Below are positions 27,949-37,138 of a DNA stretch of 64,000 bases, piece by piece. The stretch's first letter is position 1. Every line of letters begins with the position of its first letter. The stretch is from Chlorobiota bacterium (GTDB taxonomy: Bacteria > Bacteroidota > Ignavibacteria > OLB7). The notes below the pieces were generated by a model that searched no databases, was not told the DNA's origin, and was given only the letters and a program-made list of their open reading frames with translations. The stretch lies in contig JAQBOZ010000011.1 in assembly GCA_028287785.1 (NCBI GenBank), positions 62,001 to 126,000 on the forward strand. Direction: 5' to 3'. Position numbers and translations under genes: made by a program.

Positions 27949-29937
27949 ATGAATGCGAATAACAGACGCGTTACGTCGTTCCTTTTCTCCCTGCTGGGAG
28001 CGGTCTGCGTGCTTCTCGCGGCGGGAGGCGGGACAGCCCGTGCCCAGACATTTCAGTATGTCTTTGGCGGGCCTCAGGCCGAGGCGGGAAGAGGAGGGGT
28101 GCGCCCCGTGAAGGAGGGGGGCTATGTGGCGGCGGGAGAATCGTTCAGCCAGAATCAGAACGCCGATATCTATGTGGTCCGCACCGATAACACCGGTGCG
28201 CTGGCGTGGTCCTTTACCTACGATATCGGCGGCAACGATTCCGCCACCGATATCGAGGAGCTTGTCGACAATACCACCACCATCGGCTTCGTGGTCTGCG
28301 GCGTCACCCAGAACACCAGGGCAAACCCGATGTGCACCATCCCGAGCCGGGATATCTTCATCATGCGGATCGATCGCTGTGGCAATGTGATGTGGGTGAA
28401 GACCTATGGAGATTCGTTGAGGGATGAGATTGCGTGGGATGTGCTGGTGACCGCGACCGGCGATCCGATGAAGGGGACGGCTCCGGGGGATTTCGTGGTG
28501 GCCGGTTCAACAACGAAGGTCAGGATTGTCGGCACGGGGCCGCGCGACGCCTATCTGCTCCGCGTGGACGGGCTGAACGGGAATATCCGGTGGGACAGGA
28601 CCTACGACGCCGATTCGATCGGCCGGGATGATTACTTCTATTCGCTCGATGAAGCGCTGATCACCGCGCCCCCGGACTCCACCACGACGCATGATATCGT
28701 GGCTGTCGGCGGAACAAACGCGTTCGGGCCGGGAGATGTCGGCGGGCTGATGGTGCGGGTGAACGGCAACACTGGGCTTATCGGTGCCGCGCCGGAGAAT
28801 ATCGCCATCTACGACGCCCCCGGAAATGACGATGAGGATTTCCGGTCGGTGCAGGAGCTTCGGTATCGCACGTTCGCCGGGGATTTCATCATGACCGGGC
28901 GGACCAGAAGCGCGGGCGCGGGTGACTGGGACATCTGGGTGGTGCGGACCTTCCCCGATCCGATGAATGTCGCCGTGGAGCGGGCATTTGGCGATGTGGA
29001 TGACAACGACGAGGAGGGATACTGCGTCCGCGAGGTCCGGCAGCCGGCGCCGTACATGGTGGACAGCAACCTGATCGTCACCGGCTACGCCACCCCCGAT
29101 CCGCCCCCCTTCATGGGGCACGGCGGTCGCGGGTTGAAGGATGTCTTCCTTCAGGAGATCGAGCCCCTGAACCTGAATCTGGTGGGGGAGATGCATGTCT
29201 ACGGCGACTCCGGCGTGGACTGGGGATGGTCGGTTTCGACGGTGCCGGATGATCGCCCCAGGTCCACGGTGGGATATGTGGTGGCGGGGTTCACGCAGAG
29301 CAAACAGATCATCGGCAACGCCGCCGATCCGCAGCAGCTCTATCTGATCAAGACCGATCAGGCGAAGGTCAGCGGCTGCTACGAGGACAGCATCCCGATC
29401 GCGCATGTCGAGACCCCGTGGCTGCCGGAGAAGCCGAAGGTGGCCTATGGAACCATCCGCAAGGTCTGCACGCCGCCCATCACGCAGGTCTGCCAGCGGT
29501 GGCAGCGTCGCGTCTGCTACAACGCGCTGGGCCTGCTCCAGCGGAAGATTCCTCCATGCCCGAACTGCATGGTCGATTCGATCCCGAGGGATACCATGCC
29601 GCGCGATACGATCATCATGCCGCATGATACCGTGCATCCGGGGCTTGGCAAGCTGGGGCTTGGGCCGGTTCCCGGCGGCGCGGTGCTCTCCTATCCGAAC
29701 CCGGTGCGGAGCGGCAGCATTCTGAACATCGAGTACACGCTTGAGGCGGCGGGGCGCGCCAGCGTATCGGTATACGATATTACCGGCGCCGTCCTCTATC
29801 GCCATCTCTCCGATTCCCCCGCCGGGTCGAGCAGGTTCAACCTGGAAACCGACGGATGGCCCACGGGCGTATACCTGATCCAGGTGAATGCCGGTGAGCG
29901 AAGCGAGACGCGGCGGATAGTGGTGGGAGCGCCGTAG
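27949..29937 (+). CDS. Large secreted repeat protein with T9SS sorting domain
   Basis: 662 aa. A signal peptide (FLFSLLGAVCVLLAAGG, cleavage near ARAQT) is followed by repeated modules of a few tens of residues in the style EGGYVAAGESF..., DIYVVRTDNTGALAWSFTY, DIFIMRIDRCGNVMWVKTYG, a pattern of beta-propeller-like delta-60-type repeats. A Cys-rich stretch near 525-560 (CTPPITQVCQRW, PCPNCMVDS) precedes a threonine/proline linker and the C-terminal type A sorting domain (LSYPNPVRSGSILNIEYTL..., GWPTGVYLIQVNAG). GGAGG lies upstream. Likely a surface or extracellular protein; binding partner unknown. Confidence 0.78.
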   Translation: MNANNRRVTSFLFSLLGAVCVLLAAGGGTARAQTFQYVFGGPQAEAGRGGVRPVKEGGYVAAGESFSQNQNADIYVVRTDNTGALAWSFTYDIGGNDSATDIEELVDNTTTIGFVVCGVTQNTRANPMCTIPSRDIFIMRIDRCGNVMWVKTYGDSLRDEIAWDVLVTATGDPMKGTAPGDFVVAGSTTKVRIVGTGPRDAYLLRVDGLNGNIRWDRTYDADSIGRDDYFYSLDEALITAPPDSTTTHDIVAVGGTNAFGPGDVGGLMVRVNGNTGLIGAAPENIAIYDAPGNDDEDFRSVQELRYRTFAGDFIMTGRTRSAGAGDWDIWVVRTFPDPMNVAVERAFGDVDDNDEEGYCVREVRQPAPYMVDSNLIVTGYATPDPPPFMGHGGRGLKDVFLQEIEPLNLNLVGEMHVYGDSGVDWGWSVSTVPDDRPRSTVGYVVAGFTQSKQIIGNAADPQQLYLIKTDQAKVSGCYEDSIPIAHVETPWLPEKPKVAYGTIRKVCTPPITQVCQRWQRRVCYNALGLLQRKIPPCPNCMVDSIPRDTMPRDTIIMPHDTVHPGLGKLGLGPVPGGAVLSYPNPVRSGSILNIEYTLEAAGRASVSVYDITGAVLYRHLSDSPAGSSRFNLETDGWPTGVYLIQVNAGERSETRRIVVGAP

Positions 29938-29962
29938 CGGTATCGTGAAATATCGATAAGGC

Positions 29963-29995
29963 AACGCCTCCGGTGGATGATCCGCCGGAGGCGTT
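29963..29995. terminator. Bidirectional hairpin between convergent genes
   Basis: AACGCCTCCGGTGGA and TCCGCCGGAGGCGTT form a 15-bp stem (one G-T wobble) with a tiny loop, placed between the T9SS gene (stop 29937) and the convergent phosphoesterase (stop 30031). It can serve both strands. Confidence 0.72.
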
Positions 29996-30030
29996 CTGGT
30001 ATGATTCAGCCTCGAAGAGACGCGATCCCA

Positions 30031-31542
30031 TCACTTCCTTTTCTTCCGCTCCTCGGCAGGCGAAGTCGCAAATGCGTTCAGGAGATTTCCCGCGTTCCGG
30101 TCGCGCGCGGTGAGCGGCGCCAGCCCCCAGCGTTTCTCGATAAAGGCGAGGATGGAGACGGTTTCGTAGTGGGTGGTATCCACGTAGCCGAGCCGCGCGA
30201 ACGGGGAGATGATGATCATCGGTATTCTGGTTGCCGGCCCGTATTCGTCCACCGGCTGCGGCGGCACATGGTCCCATCGCCCGCCGAACTCGTCGAACGT
30301 GATGATGATCGCGCAGTCGGCCCAGATGGCGGGATGGCTCTGGATGTCGCGCACCAGCGTTGCCACGGCAGAATCGCCGGTCCTGATATCGGCATCGTCG
30401 GGGTGCTGGTCGTTCAGGTTGGTGAGCTTGATGAAGGAGACGGCGGGGAGCGTGTTGCGATCGAGATCGGAATGGAACGATGCGTCCAGATCGGCCAGAT
30501 GCCTCAGCCGGTTGGCCGCCCCCTCCCTTGTGGATGGGTTGAAGTTCTGATAGTAGTTGAACGGCTGATGGTGGACCTGAAACGCGCCTTCCACATCGCC
30601 CGGCGTCTTCATCGCCTCATTCCACCCCTGCGCGTACCACTTCCACGAGACGTTCGCCGCGCTCATCCTGTCGCCGATGGTGGTGTCGGTGAGCGGCGGG
30701 ATCATCAGGCCGTGCTTTGGGTTGCTGTCGGTTGGCGGGAACGGGGGGAAGACCGTGTTGATGGCGTAGCGATAGCCCGGACGATCCCTGGCCGGTGTGG
30801 CGGAGAGCTTGTTGTCCCATTTCCCCGGCAGGGGGTTGGCGGGGTCGGAGATGTAGTTGCCCGCGTTCTTTATCGTCTCCGGGCAGACCGGCATCCGTGC
30901 CGAGACAAGCCACTGGTGGTTGATGAAGGAGCCGCCGTAGACCGACTGAAAGCAGCGATCGCACATGGTGTATTTCTGCGCCAGCTTCCCCACCTGAAGG
31001 TTGGATGCGTCCACCGCGCCGAATGTCAGGGCGTTCATGTTTTCCCGGCCGTTGGGAATCGCGGTGGAGCTGTCGCTCCAGTAGAGAAAGCGATCGTTCC
31101 GCCCCGCGTCGATCTGCTTCGGGTGATGATAGAATCGGTGGGTGATATCGCGCGTGTGCGATCGGTTGGTGTAGGGGTTTGCGCCGCTGTTGAAGCTGTC
31201 GAGCGAGTAGAAGATCACCGGCATTGTTCCCTTCCACGCCGAGCCGGTGAAGGGGCGTCCCTCGTTGTCGCACGGGATGTTCATCGAATCGATCGGCCTT
31301 CCCGAGCCATCGAACTGCGGGATGCGCGTGCCGAACGGCGTCCTGTCGGTGCCGGGGAACTGGCTGTACAGCCCGTCGAAGCTCCAGTTCTCCTGATAGA
31401 TCACGATGACATGTTTGATCCTGCCGATATCGAAGCCCCCGCTCCGGGGCGGCGGATGCGCGCCGGGCGTGCCGCCGCTGGCGCTGTTGCAGTGCTCGAA
31501 CAGAAGCGTGCAGAGCATGATGATGACGACGGCGCGAAACAT
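30031..31542 (-). CDS. Phosphoesterase-family lipoprotein (PF04185, AcpA/phospholipase C-like)
   Basis: 503 aa with a short lipoprotein-type signal (MLCTLLFEHC). The domain starts at RIKHVIVIYQENWSFDGLY, the ENxSFD metal-binding signature of the family, although the residue after Asn is Trp-shifted (QENWSFD instead of QENRSFD). Later landmarks are GGSFINHQWLVSARMP, AVSFIKLTN, CAIIITFDEFGGRWDHVPP and GPATRIPMIIISPFARLGYVDTTHYE, the metal-binding end of the alkaline-phosphatase superfamily core. Relatives are acid phosphatases or phospholipases C. Specificity cannot be read. Confidence 0.85.
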   Translation of the reverse strand: MFRAVVIIMLCTLLFEHCNSASGGTPGAHPPPRSGGFDIGRIKHVIVIYQENWSFDGLYSQFPGTDRTPFGTRIPQFDGSGRPIDSMNIPCDNEGRPFTGSAWKGTMPVIFYSLDSFNSGANPYTNRSHTRDITHRFYHHPKQIDAGRNDRFLYWSDSSTAIPNGRENMNALTFGAVDASNLQVGKLAQKYTMCDRCFQSVYGGSFINHQWLVSARMPVCPETIKNAGNYISDPANPLPGKWDNKLSATPARDRPGYRYAINTVFPPFPPTDSNPKHGLMIPPLTDTTIGDRMSAANVSWKWYAQGWNEAMKTPGDVEGAFQVHHQPFNYYQNFNPSTREGAANRLRHLADLDASFHSDLDRNTLPAVSFIKLTNLNDQHPDDADIRTGDSAVATLVRDIQSHPAIWADCAIIITFDEFGGRWDHVPPQPVDEYGPATRIPMIIISPFARLGYVDTTHYETVSILAFIEKRWGLAPLTARDRNAGNLLNAFATSPAEERKKRK

Positions 31543-31671
31543 TGCGACTCCGGTTAGAGTGAATCGGTGCGCGTATCGATGGGGGAGATTATCGGGGGAG
31601 AGGGGGAATATCGAAGGCGCTCCCCGGAGTCGGAGAACGCCTTCACATGATTGCGACGGGCCGGCTTCCGG

Positions 31672-32295
31672 CTACGATTCCGCGGTTATCTCCCGGTGCG
31701 GCATCGTATCATCCCTCAGCTCACCATCGATCGGCGACGGGGTGGAGCCGGACTGGAGGACATGCTTCTTCGAAGGGTAGAAGATCAGCAGCAGCACCAC
31801 GCCGATCGAAACCGCGGCATCCGCGATATTGAAGACATAGAAGCGCCGCAGCTCATTGCCGAAGAGCTTGATATCGGGGATATCGATATCCACGAAATCA
31901 ACCACCTTGCCGTAGAACAGAGGGGCGTAATCGAAGATGACGCCGTAGAAGGCGCGGTCGACCAGGTTGCCGACCGCGCCGCCGAGAATCAGCGCCAGCG
32001 CGATCCGCAGGCCGCTCATCCCATCGCTCTCCGTCCGTTTCAGAAGATAGACCAGAAAGACCGCCGCGGCGATCGAGAAGATGCTCAGGATCACCGGCAT
32101 CCCGAAGTTCAGGCCGAACGCCATGCCGGGGTTCTCGACGTACGTCAGCCGGAAGAAATCGCCGAAGACTTCCTTGCTTTCGTACATCTGCATCCCGGCA
32201 TGATGAATGCCGAAGAGATCGAAGCCTCTGATTGCCAGCTTTGCAGCCTGGTCGATCAGGACGATCAGAGCGGAGAGGGAGAGGAGTTTTCGCAT
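31672..32295 (-). CDS. lspA: Lipoprotein signal peptidase (signal peptidase II)
   Basis: Aspartic protease in the inner membrane that cleaves lipoprotein precursors. Four membrane helices. Motifs: LIDQAAKLAIRG, NPGMAFGLNFG, GGAVGNLVDRAFYGVIFDY with the first catalytic Asp, and FNIADAAVSIGV with the second. 207 aa is slightly long because of a loop near FHHAGMQMYESKEVFGDFF. It follows the DksA-like gene by six bases in the ileS-dksA-lspA operon. Several predicted lipoproteins in this window would be substrates. Confidence 0.94.
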   Translation of the reverse strand: MRKLLSLSALIVLIDQAAKLAIRGFDLFGIHHAGMQMYESKEVFGDFFRLTYVENPGMAFGLNFGMPVILSIFSIAAAVFLVYLLKRTESDGMSGLRIALALILGGAVGNLVDRAFYGVIFDYAPLFYGKVVDFVDIDIPDIKLFGNELRRFYVFNIADAAVSIGVVLLLIFYPSKKHVLQSGSTPSPIDGELRDDTMPHREITAES

Positions 32296-32301
32296 TGTCT
32301 G

Positions 32302-33369
32302 CTACTCGTTCTCCTCGCCAGGAGTGCCGACCGCTTCCATCTGAATCTTCCCCGGCTCGCACGGCTTCGATGTGTTCTTGTAGATGGTGCAGACCTGCGT
32401 TACCGGCACGGCCAGCAGGCGCTTGCTGTCCAGGCGGAGGCCGCAGACGCGGCAGAGCCCGAAGGTTCCAACCTGAATGCGACGGATGGCCTCATCCAGC
32501 TTCTTGATGTAATCGTTGGTCCGCTGTGCCTGAAGGAACGTCTTTTCCCGCTCCATGGCGTCGGTGCCCTGCTCGGCCATATGGAGCGAGTAGGCGGAGT
32601 TGTCGTCAGTGTTCTCGCTGGATGTCATCTCGCGAAGCTGTTCGGTGAGCACTTCCAGCTCATCCTGGTTATCCACGCGGAGGTTCTGGATCAGCACGCG
32701 GAATTTCTCGAGCTCCTTCTCCGGGAACGGATCGCTGGAAGCGGTGCCGGTTGCCGGGGAGAAGATCCCCTTGGGAAATTTCACGGCCGCGGGCTTCTTG
32801 CCGGACGATGCGCTTTTCTTCGAGGGGGTTTTAGTCACCGGGGCCTCCGCGACGGGGGTCGGGGTTGGGGTTTCCGGCTCTGATTGTTTTGCTGCCATTG
32901 GTTTTGTCTTGGTTGCCGTCTTCTGTGAGCTCGCCGTCGAAGGGGCGGGGGCCGCCTTCGATGACGTTGCGGGAGCGCTGCCGCCACCCTTCTGCGGTGC
33001 GGATTTGGTAGCCTTTGTTGCCGAGGCTTTCGGCTGTTCGGGAGCAGGGGCCGGTTTTTTCGGCGTCGCGCTCTTCGATGATGTGCCGGCCCTGGAGACG
33101 GCGGGTTTTGCGGCTGGAGCCTTGGCCCCGCCGGCATTCGAGGCAGCGGTTTTGGAGCCGACCGTTTTGGAGCCGCCTGCCCTGGATGCACCTGTGCTGG
33201 AGATGCCCGACTTGGCGCTCCCCGCCTTTAAACTGTTTTTCGATGAACTATCGGTCTTTGAAGCGCCCTTCGATGAGCCGCTCGCTTTGGAGCCGCTGGG
33301 TTTGGAGGCACCTGATTTCGAGCTGCTGGTGCTCTTCGCGGCGGGCTTCGATGTGTTCTTGTCTGCCAT
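32302..33369 (-). CDS. DksA/TraR-family protein with long basic low-complexity N-terminal tail
   Basis: The C-terminal ~130 residues are a DksA/TraR domain: coiled coil with HMAEQGTDAMEREKTF and a zinc-finger-like end LCRVCGLRLDSKRLLAVPVTQVC. In this finger the fourth cysteine of the C-x2-C-x17-C-x2-C pattern is replaced (third Cys followed by TIY), so zinc binding may be partial. The first ~220 residues are Lys/Ala/Ser/Pro/Gly-rich (SKSGASKPSGSKASG style), like histone H1 tails. The position between ileS and lspA is the usual one for the short TraR homolog; the tail is unusual. Confidence 0.85.
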   Translation of the reverse strand: MADKNTSKPAAKSTSSSKSGASKPSGSKASGSSKGASKTDSSSKNSLKAGSAKSGISSTGASRAGGSKTVGSKTAASNAGGAKAPAAKPAVSRAGTSSKSATPKKPAPAPEQPKASATKATKSAPQKGGGSAPATSSKAAPAPSTASSQKTATKTKPMAAKQSEPETPTPTPVAEAPVTKTPSKKSASSGKKPAAVKFPKGIFSPATGTASSDPFPEKELEKFRVLIQNLRVDNQDELEVLTEQLREMTSSENTDDNSAYSLHMAEQGTDAMEREKTFLQAQRTNDYIKKLDEAIRRIQVGTFGLCRVCGLRLDSKRLLAVPVTQVCTIYKNTSKPCEPGKIQMEAVGTPGEENE

Positions 33370-33634
33370 AGTGCGTGTCGCCTCGATGTACAGTGCTCAG
33401 TCGATGAAGCGTTGATAAGTCTCCAACCCGCCATCAGCCGTTGATTACCGGCCGTAGTCGCGCCCATGCCGGGCACTTCGGTTCCCACCGCACGCCTGCT
33501 GCCTCATCTCTCACAACTGACGTATTAATTGATTGATATTCGGAATATCGAACCGCAACATCCCCATAACCCGCTGGGGGTCCGGGAGGGGAACTTCGTT
33601 TCAAGCACAATGTGCATAAAACTAATGCCAGAGA

Positions 33635-36600
33635 TCAGCTCGCGGGGATCTCGGCGGCCCGTTCAAGCGCGATGCGGCACGGCTTTCCGTTCAGCGTCAC
33701 ATCGAGCATCGTCTCCTTCTCCTGGGGGCCGAACTCCACCGCCAGCGTTTCATCCATGATGTACGCCCGTTGTGCTTCCAGCGCCGCGGTCAGCTCGGGA
33801 TCGGACGCAAAGCCAAGCCTGATCCGATCGGTGAGCTCCAGGCCGGAATCCTTGCGGAGATTCTGCACGCGGTTGACAAACTCCCGCGCAATCCCCTCGT
33901 TCAGAAGATCCTCATCAAGCTCGGTGTCGAGTGCAACGGTGACGGTCCCCTCGGAGGCGACAAGCCATCCCTCGATATCCTCGTGGATTACCTCGATATC
34001 CTCCGAAAGGAGCGCAAACGTATCATTCCCCGACGTGAGAGTCAAGCTCCCGCTGCGTTGCAGTTCGATGATCTGCCCGGCGGACATCCCCACCACGGCG
34101 GCGGCCACGCTCTTCATCTGCTTGCCGTACTTCGGTCCAAGCGTCTTGAAGTTCGCCTTGGCCTTCATCTTTACGATGTCGGAGCCCTCCTCGGCCGATA
34201 CATACTCTATCTGTTTGATGTTCAGCTCGTCCTTGATGATCTCCTCCATCGCCCGGTAATCCTCACGCTCGGCGTCGTTCAGGACGGGGATCAGGAGCCT
34301 GCGGAGCGGCTGCCGCACCTTCAGGTTGGACTTCTGCCGGAGCATCAGCGCCAGCGCCACGATCCGCTGCCCGCGCGCCATCCGGCGCTCCAGGTCGCGG
34401 TCGATCGCCACGGTCTCCACCTCGTCGATCAGCGCCAGATGGACCGATTCGGAGGGATCGCGACCGGTTACGCCGTTCAGCGACCGGAAGATGCGGTCGG
34501 AGAGAAACGGCGCCAGCGGGGCCATCATCTTCGTGACCGCGGCAAGGCACTCATACAACGTCTGGTAGGCTGCCACCTTGTCGGCCGAAAGCTCCCCCTT
34601 CCAGAAACGGCGCCGGTTGCGGCGGACATACCAGTTGGAGAGCTGCTCCACGGTGAACTCCGACACCAGACGCATGGCGCGCGTCGGGTCGAACTCATCC
34701 ATCAGCTTCAGATATTCGGCGATCGTCGAGTTGAGGACCGAGAGAATCCAGCGGTCCAGCTCCGCCCGTTCGGCCACCGGGATGCGCTCCTCCGCGTAGG
34801 TGAAGCCGTCGATGTTGGCGTAGAGCGTGAAGAAGTTGTACGACTGCGTCAGCGCCCTGAAGAAATCGGCGATGACGGTCGGGAGGATATCCTCCTCGTT
34901 GAAGAGCATCGATTTCCACGGCGGGGAGTTGGTCACCATGTACCAGCGGACCGCGTCGGCGCCGTACTTCCGCATCATCTCGAACGGATCGACGGTGTTG
35001 CCGAGTCGCTTGGACATCTTCCGGCCTTCCTTGTCCAGAACATGGCCGTTCACCAGAATGTTCCTGGCGGCCGGCTGGCCGAACATCGGCGTGGCGATGG
35101 CGTGCAGTGTATAAAACCACCCGCGCGTCTGGTCGATCCCCTCGCCGATGAAATCGGCCGGGAAGAGCTTCTCCAGGCGTTCGCGGTTCTCGAACGGGTA
35201 GTGCCACTGCGCGAACGGCATGGCGCCGGAATCGAACCAGACATCGATCAGCTCCGGCGTGCGACGATAGACCTTGCCGTCGCGACGGAAGATCACATGA
35301 TCCACGAACGGCTTGTGAAGATCGACCTGATCGGCGACGGTTTCCATCGGCACGATCGTCCCATCCTCCCGCTCGTACTCGCCGCTCATCAGCCCGTGGA
35401 TCGAGCCGACGGCGAGGGTATCGGAGGGATCATCCTGGTTTACCCAGATCGGAAGCGGCGTTCCCCAGTAGCGATCGCGCGAAAGCGACCAGTCCTTGTT
35501 CTCCTCCAGCCAGTTGCCGAAGCGCCCCACGCCTATCTCCGGCGGCTGCCAGTTGATGTTCCGGTTCTGCTGGATCATCTCCGCGGCGTACTGCGTGGTC
35601 CTGATATACCAGGAATCGCGCGCGTAGTAGATCAGCGGGTTATCGCACCGCCAGCAGTGGGGATAGCTGTGGAGATAGTCGTTGGTGGACTTCAGGACCC
35701 GCCCTCGCTTCTTCAGCGCGATCACGATATCCTTGTCCACCCCTTCCTCCACGCGATCCTCGAACCGGATCGTCTTGACGGCGCGCCCGGCGAAATCGGT
35801 CACATCATCGGTGAAGTGTCCGCCGGGGGTTACGGGCTGGAGCACGGGGAGATCGTACCGCCGCGCCACCTCGTAATCGTCCTGGCCGAACGCCGGGGCG
35901 ATATGGACGATGCCCGTGCCGTCCTCGGTCGATACGAAGTCGCCGATCGTCACGTAGAAGGCATCGCGGTCCACCGGGACGTAATCGAAGAGGCGGACGT
36001 AGTGGAGGCGCGCAAGATCGCTCCCCTTGAACATCGTCACCACGCTCCACTTCCCGTCGGGATCGAGCGCGGCGCGGCGGGCATCGGCAAGGATGAAATG
36101 CTCGCCGGTTTCAGCGTCGTGCACCAGCGCGTAATCGATATCCATCCCGACCGCCAGCGCCACATTGGAGATCAGCGTCCAGGGGGTTGTTGTCCAGACC
36201 AGGAAGAGCGTGTTTTCAGGAAGCGGCGTTCCGTTGACCGACTGGCCCGGCTCCAGCGGCAGCTTCACGTAGAGGGAGGGATCGCGCACCTCCGCGTAGC
36301 CCTGCGCCAGCTCGTGCGAGGAGAGGGGGGTTTCGCAATGCGGGCACTGCGGGACGATCTTGAACCCGCGGTAGATCAGCCCTTTCTTATAGAACTCCGA
36401 GAGCGACCACCAGACCGACTCGATATACTCGTTCGTGCAGGTGATATAGGGATCATCCAGATCGACCCAGTAGCCCATCATCTCGGTAAGCTCGTTCCAG
36501 CCTCCCGGCTTGTTGATATGTTCGTACACGAACTCCCGCGCCATCCTGTTGAAGTTGGCGACGCCGACCTTCGTCTCGATCTCCTTCTTCTCCTTCAGGC

Positions 36601-36901
36601 CAAGCTGCTTTTCCAGCGCGATCTCCACCGGCAGGCCGTGCGTATCCCAGCCCCCCTTGCGGGCCACGCGGTAGCCCCGCATGGTCCTGTAGCGGCAGAA
36701 GATATCCTTGAGCGCGCGGCCGAAGACGTGATGAATGCCTGGGTTGCCGTTGACCGTGGGAGGGCCCTCGTTGAAGATCCATGCCTTCTCCTCGGGACGT
36801 GATTCCACGGAACGCTTGAAGATGTTCGACTCCTTCCAGAAGTCGAGGATCTCGCGTTCGAGCGCGCTGTAATTGGGCCTGTCCGGAAACTGCGGAAACA
36901 T
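33635..36901 (-). CDS. ileS: Isoleucyl-tRNA synthetase, IleS2-like
   Basis: 1088-aa class I aminoacyl-tRNA synthetase. The signature HIGH equivalent is GNPGIHHVFGR, followed by DIFCRYRTMRGYRVARKGGWDTHGLPVE; the KMSKS equivalent is KMSKRLGN. GNPGIHH plus KMSKRLGN is typical of the eukaryote-like IleS2 type, known for low mupirocin sensitivity. The editing CP1 domain (WTTTPWTLISNVALAVG) and the anticodon-binding and C-terminal domains are complete. It is first in the operon with the DksA-like gene and lspA. Confidence 0.96.
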   Translation of the reverse strand: MFPQFPDRPNYSALEREILDFWKESNIFKRSVESRPEEKAWIFNEGPPTVNGNPGIHHVFGRALKDIFCRYRTMRGYRVARKGGWDTHGLPVEIALEKQLGLKEKKEIETKVGVANFNRMAREFVYEHINKPGGWNELTEMMGYWVDLDDPYITCTNEYIESVWWSLSEFYKKGLIYRGFKIVPQCPHCETPLSSHELAQGYAEVRDPSLYVKLPLEPGQSVNGTPLPENTLFLVWTTTPWTLISNVALAVGMDIDYALVHDAETGEHFILADARRAALDPDGKWSVVTMFKGSDLARLHYVRLFDYVPVDRDAFYVTIGDFVSTEDGTGIVHIAPAFGQDDYEVARRYDLPVLQPVTPGGHFTDDVTDFAGRAVKTIRFEDRVEEGVDKDIVIALKKRGRVLKSTNDYLHSYPHCWRCDNPLIYYARDSWYIRTTQYAAEMIQQNRNINWQPPEIGVGRFGNWLEENKDWSLSRDRYWGTPLPIWVNQDDPSDTLAVGSIHGLMSGEYEREDGTIVPMETVADQVDLHKPFVDHVIFRRDGKVYRRTPELIDVWFDSGAMPFAQWHYPFENRERLEKLFPADFIGEGIDQTRGWFYTLHAIATPMFGQPAARNILVNGHVLDKEGRKMSKRLGNTVDPFEMMRKYGADAVRWYMVTNSPPWKSMLFNEEDILPTVIADFFRALTQSYNFFTLYANIDGFTYAEERIPVAERAELDRWILSVLNSTIAEYLKLMDEFDPTRAMRLVSEFTVEQLSNWYVRRNRRRFWKGELSADKVAAYQTLYECLAAVTKMMAPLAPFLSDRIFRSLNGVTGRDPSESVHLALIDEVETVAIDRDLERRMARGQRIVALALMLRQKSNLKVRQPLRRLLIPVLNDAEREDYRAMEEIIKDELNIKQIEYVSAEEGSDIVKMKAKANFKTLGPKYGKQMKSVAAAVVGMSAGQIIELQRSGSLTLTSGNDTFALLSEDIEVIHEDIEGWLVASEGTVTVALDTELDEDLLNEGIAREFVNRVQNLRKDSGLELTDRIRLGFASDPELTAALEAQRAYIMDETLAVEFGPQEKETMLDVTLNGKPCRIALERAAEIPAS

Positions 36902-37075
36902 GATATGCTCTCTTGATCGGGGATCGGTGGCTCGGCGCGTCCTGCGTTTGGACCGGGGTCCCGGGCCGTTTGCATCCGGAAACGCACCGGGCTCCGCGCC
37001 TGGCGATTACTGGTTACGTTAAAGAGGACAAGTCTACACAATGCGCGGGAGATAGGCAACCGTTAATCGGGGAAC

Positions 37076-37111
37076 GGCAAGGGCCGCCGGCTTGTACCGG
37101 CGGCCCTTGCC
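37076..37111 (-). terminator. Perfect 15-bp hairpin downstream of the propeller gene
   Basis: GGCAAGGGCCGCCGG (37076-37090) pairs with CCGGCGGCCCTTGCC (37097-37111) over the loop CTTGTA. It lies 28 bases past the stop of the minus-strand propeller gene and upstream of ileS, isolating the two units. Confidence 0.8.
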
Positions 37112-37138
37112 ATGACTACCGTTGAGCGATCCCGCGCG

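Noticed and set aside
28507-29964. 485-aa minus ORF opposite the large T9SS protein
   Set aside because: No motif, and the plus strand has signal peptide, repeats and sorting domain.
29977-31557. 526-aa plus ORF opposite the PF04185 phosphoesterase
   Set aside because: Composition of a GC-rich antisense frame; the minus strand has the family signatures.
33770-36802. 1010-aa plus-strand ORF opposite ileS
   Set aside because: Antisense shadow. The minus strand encodes a full IleRS with all motifs; the plus frame is Arg/His/Gly/Val-rich filler.
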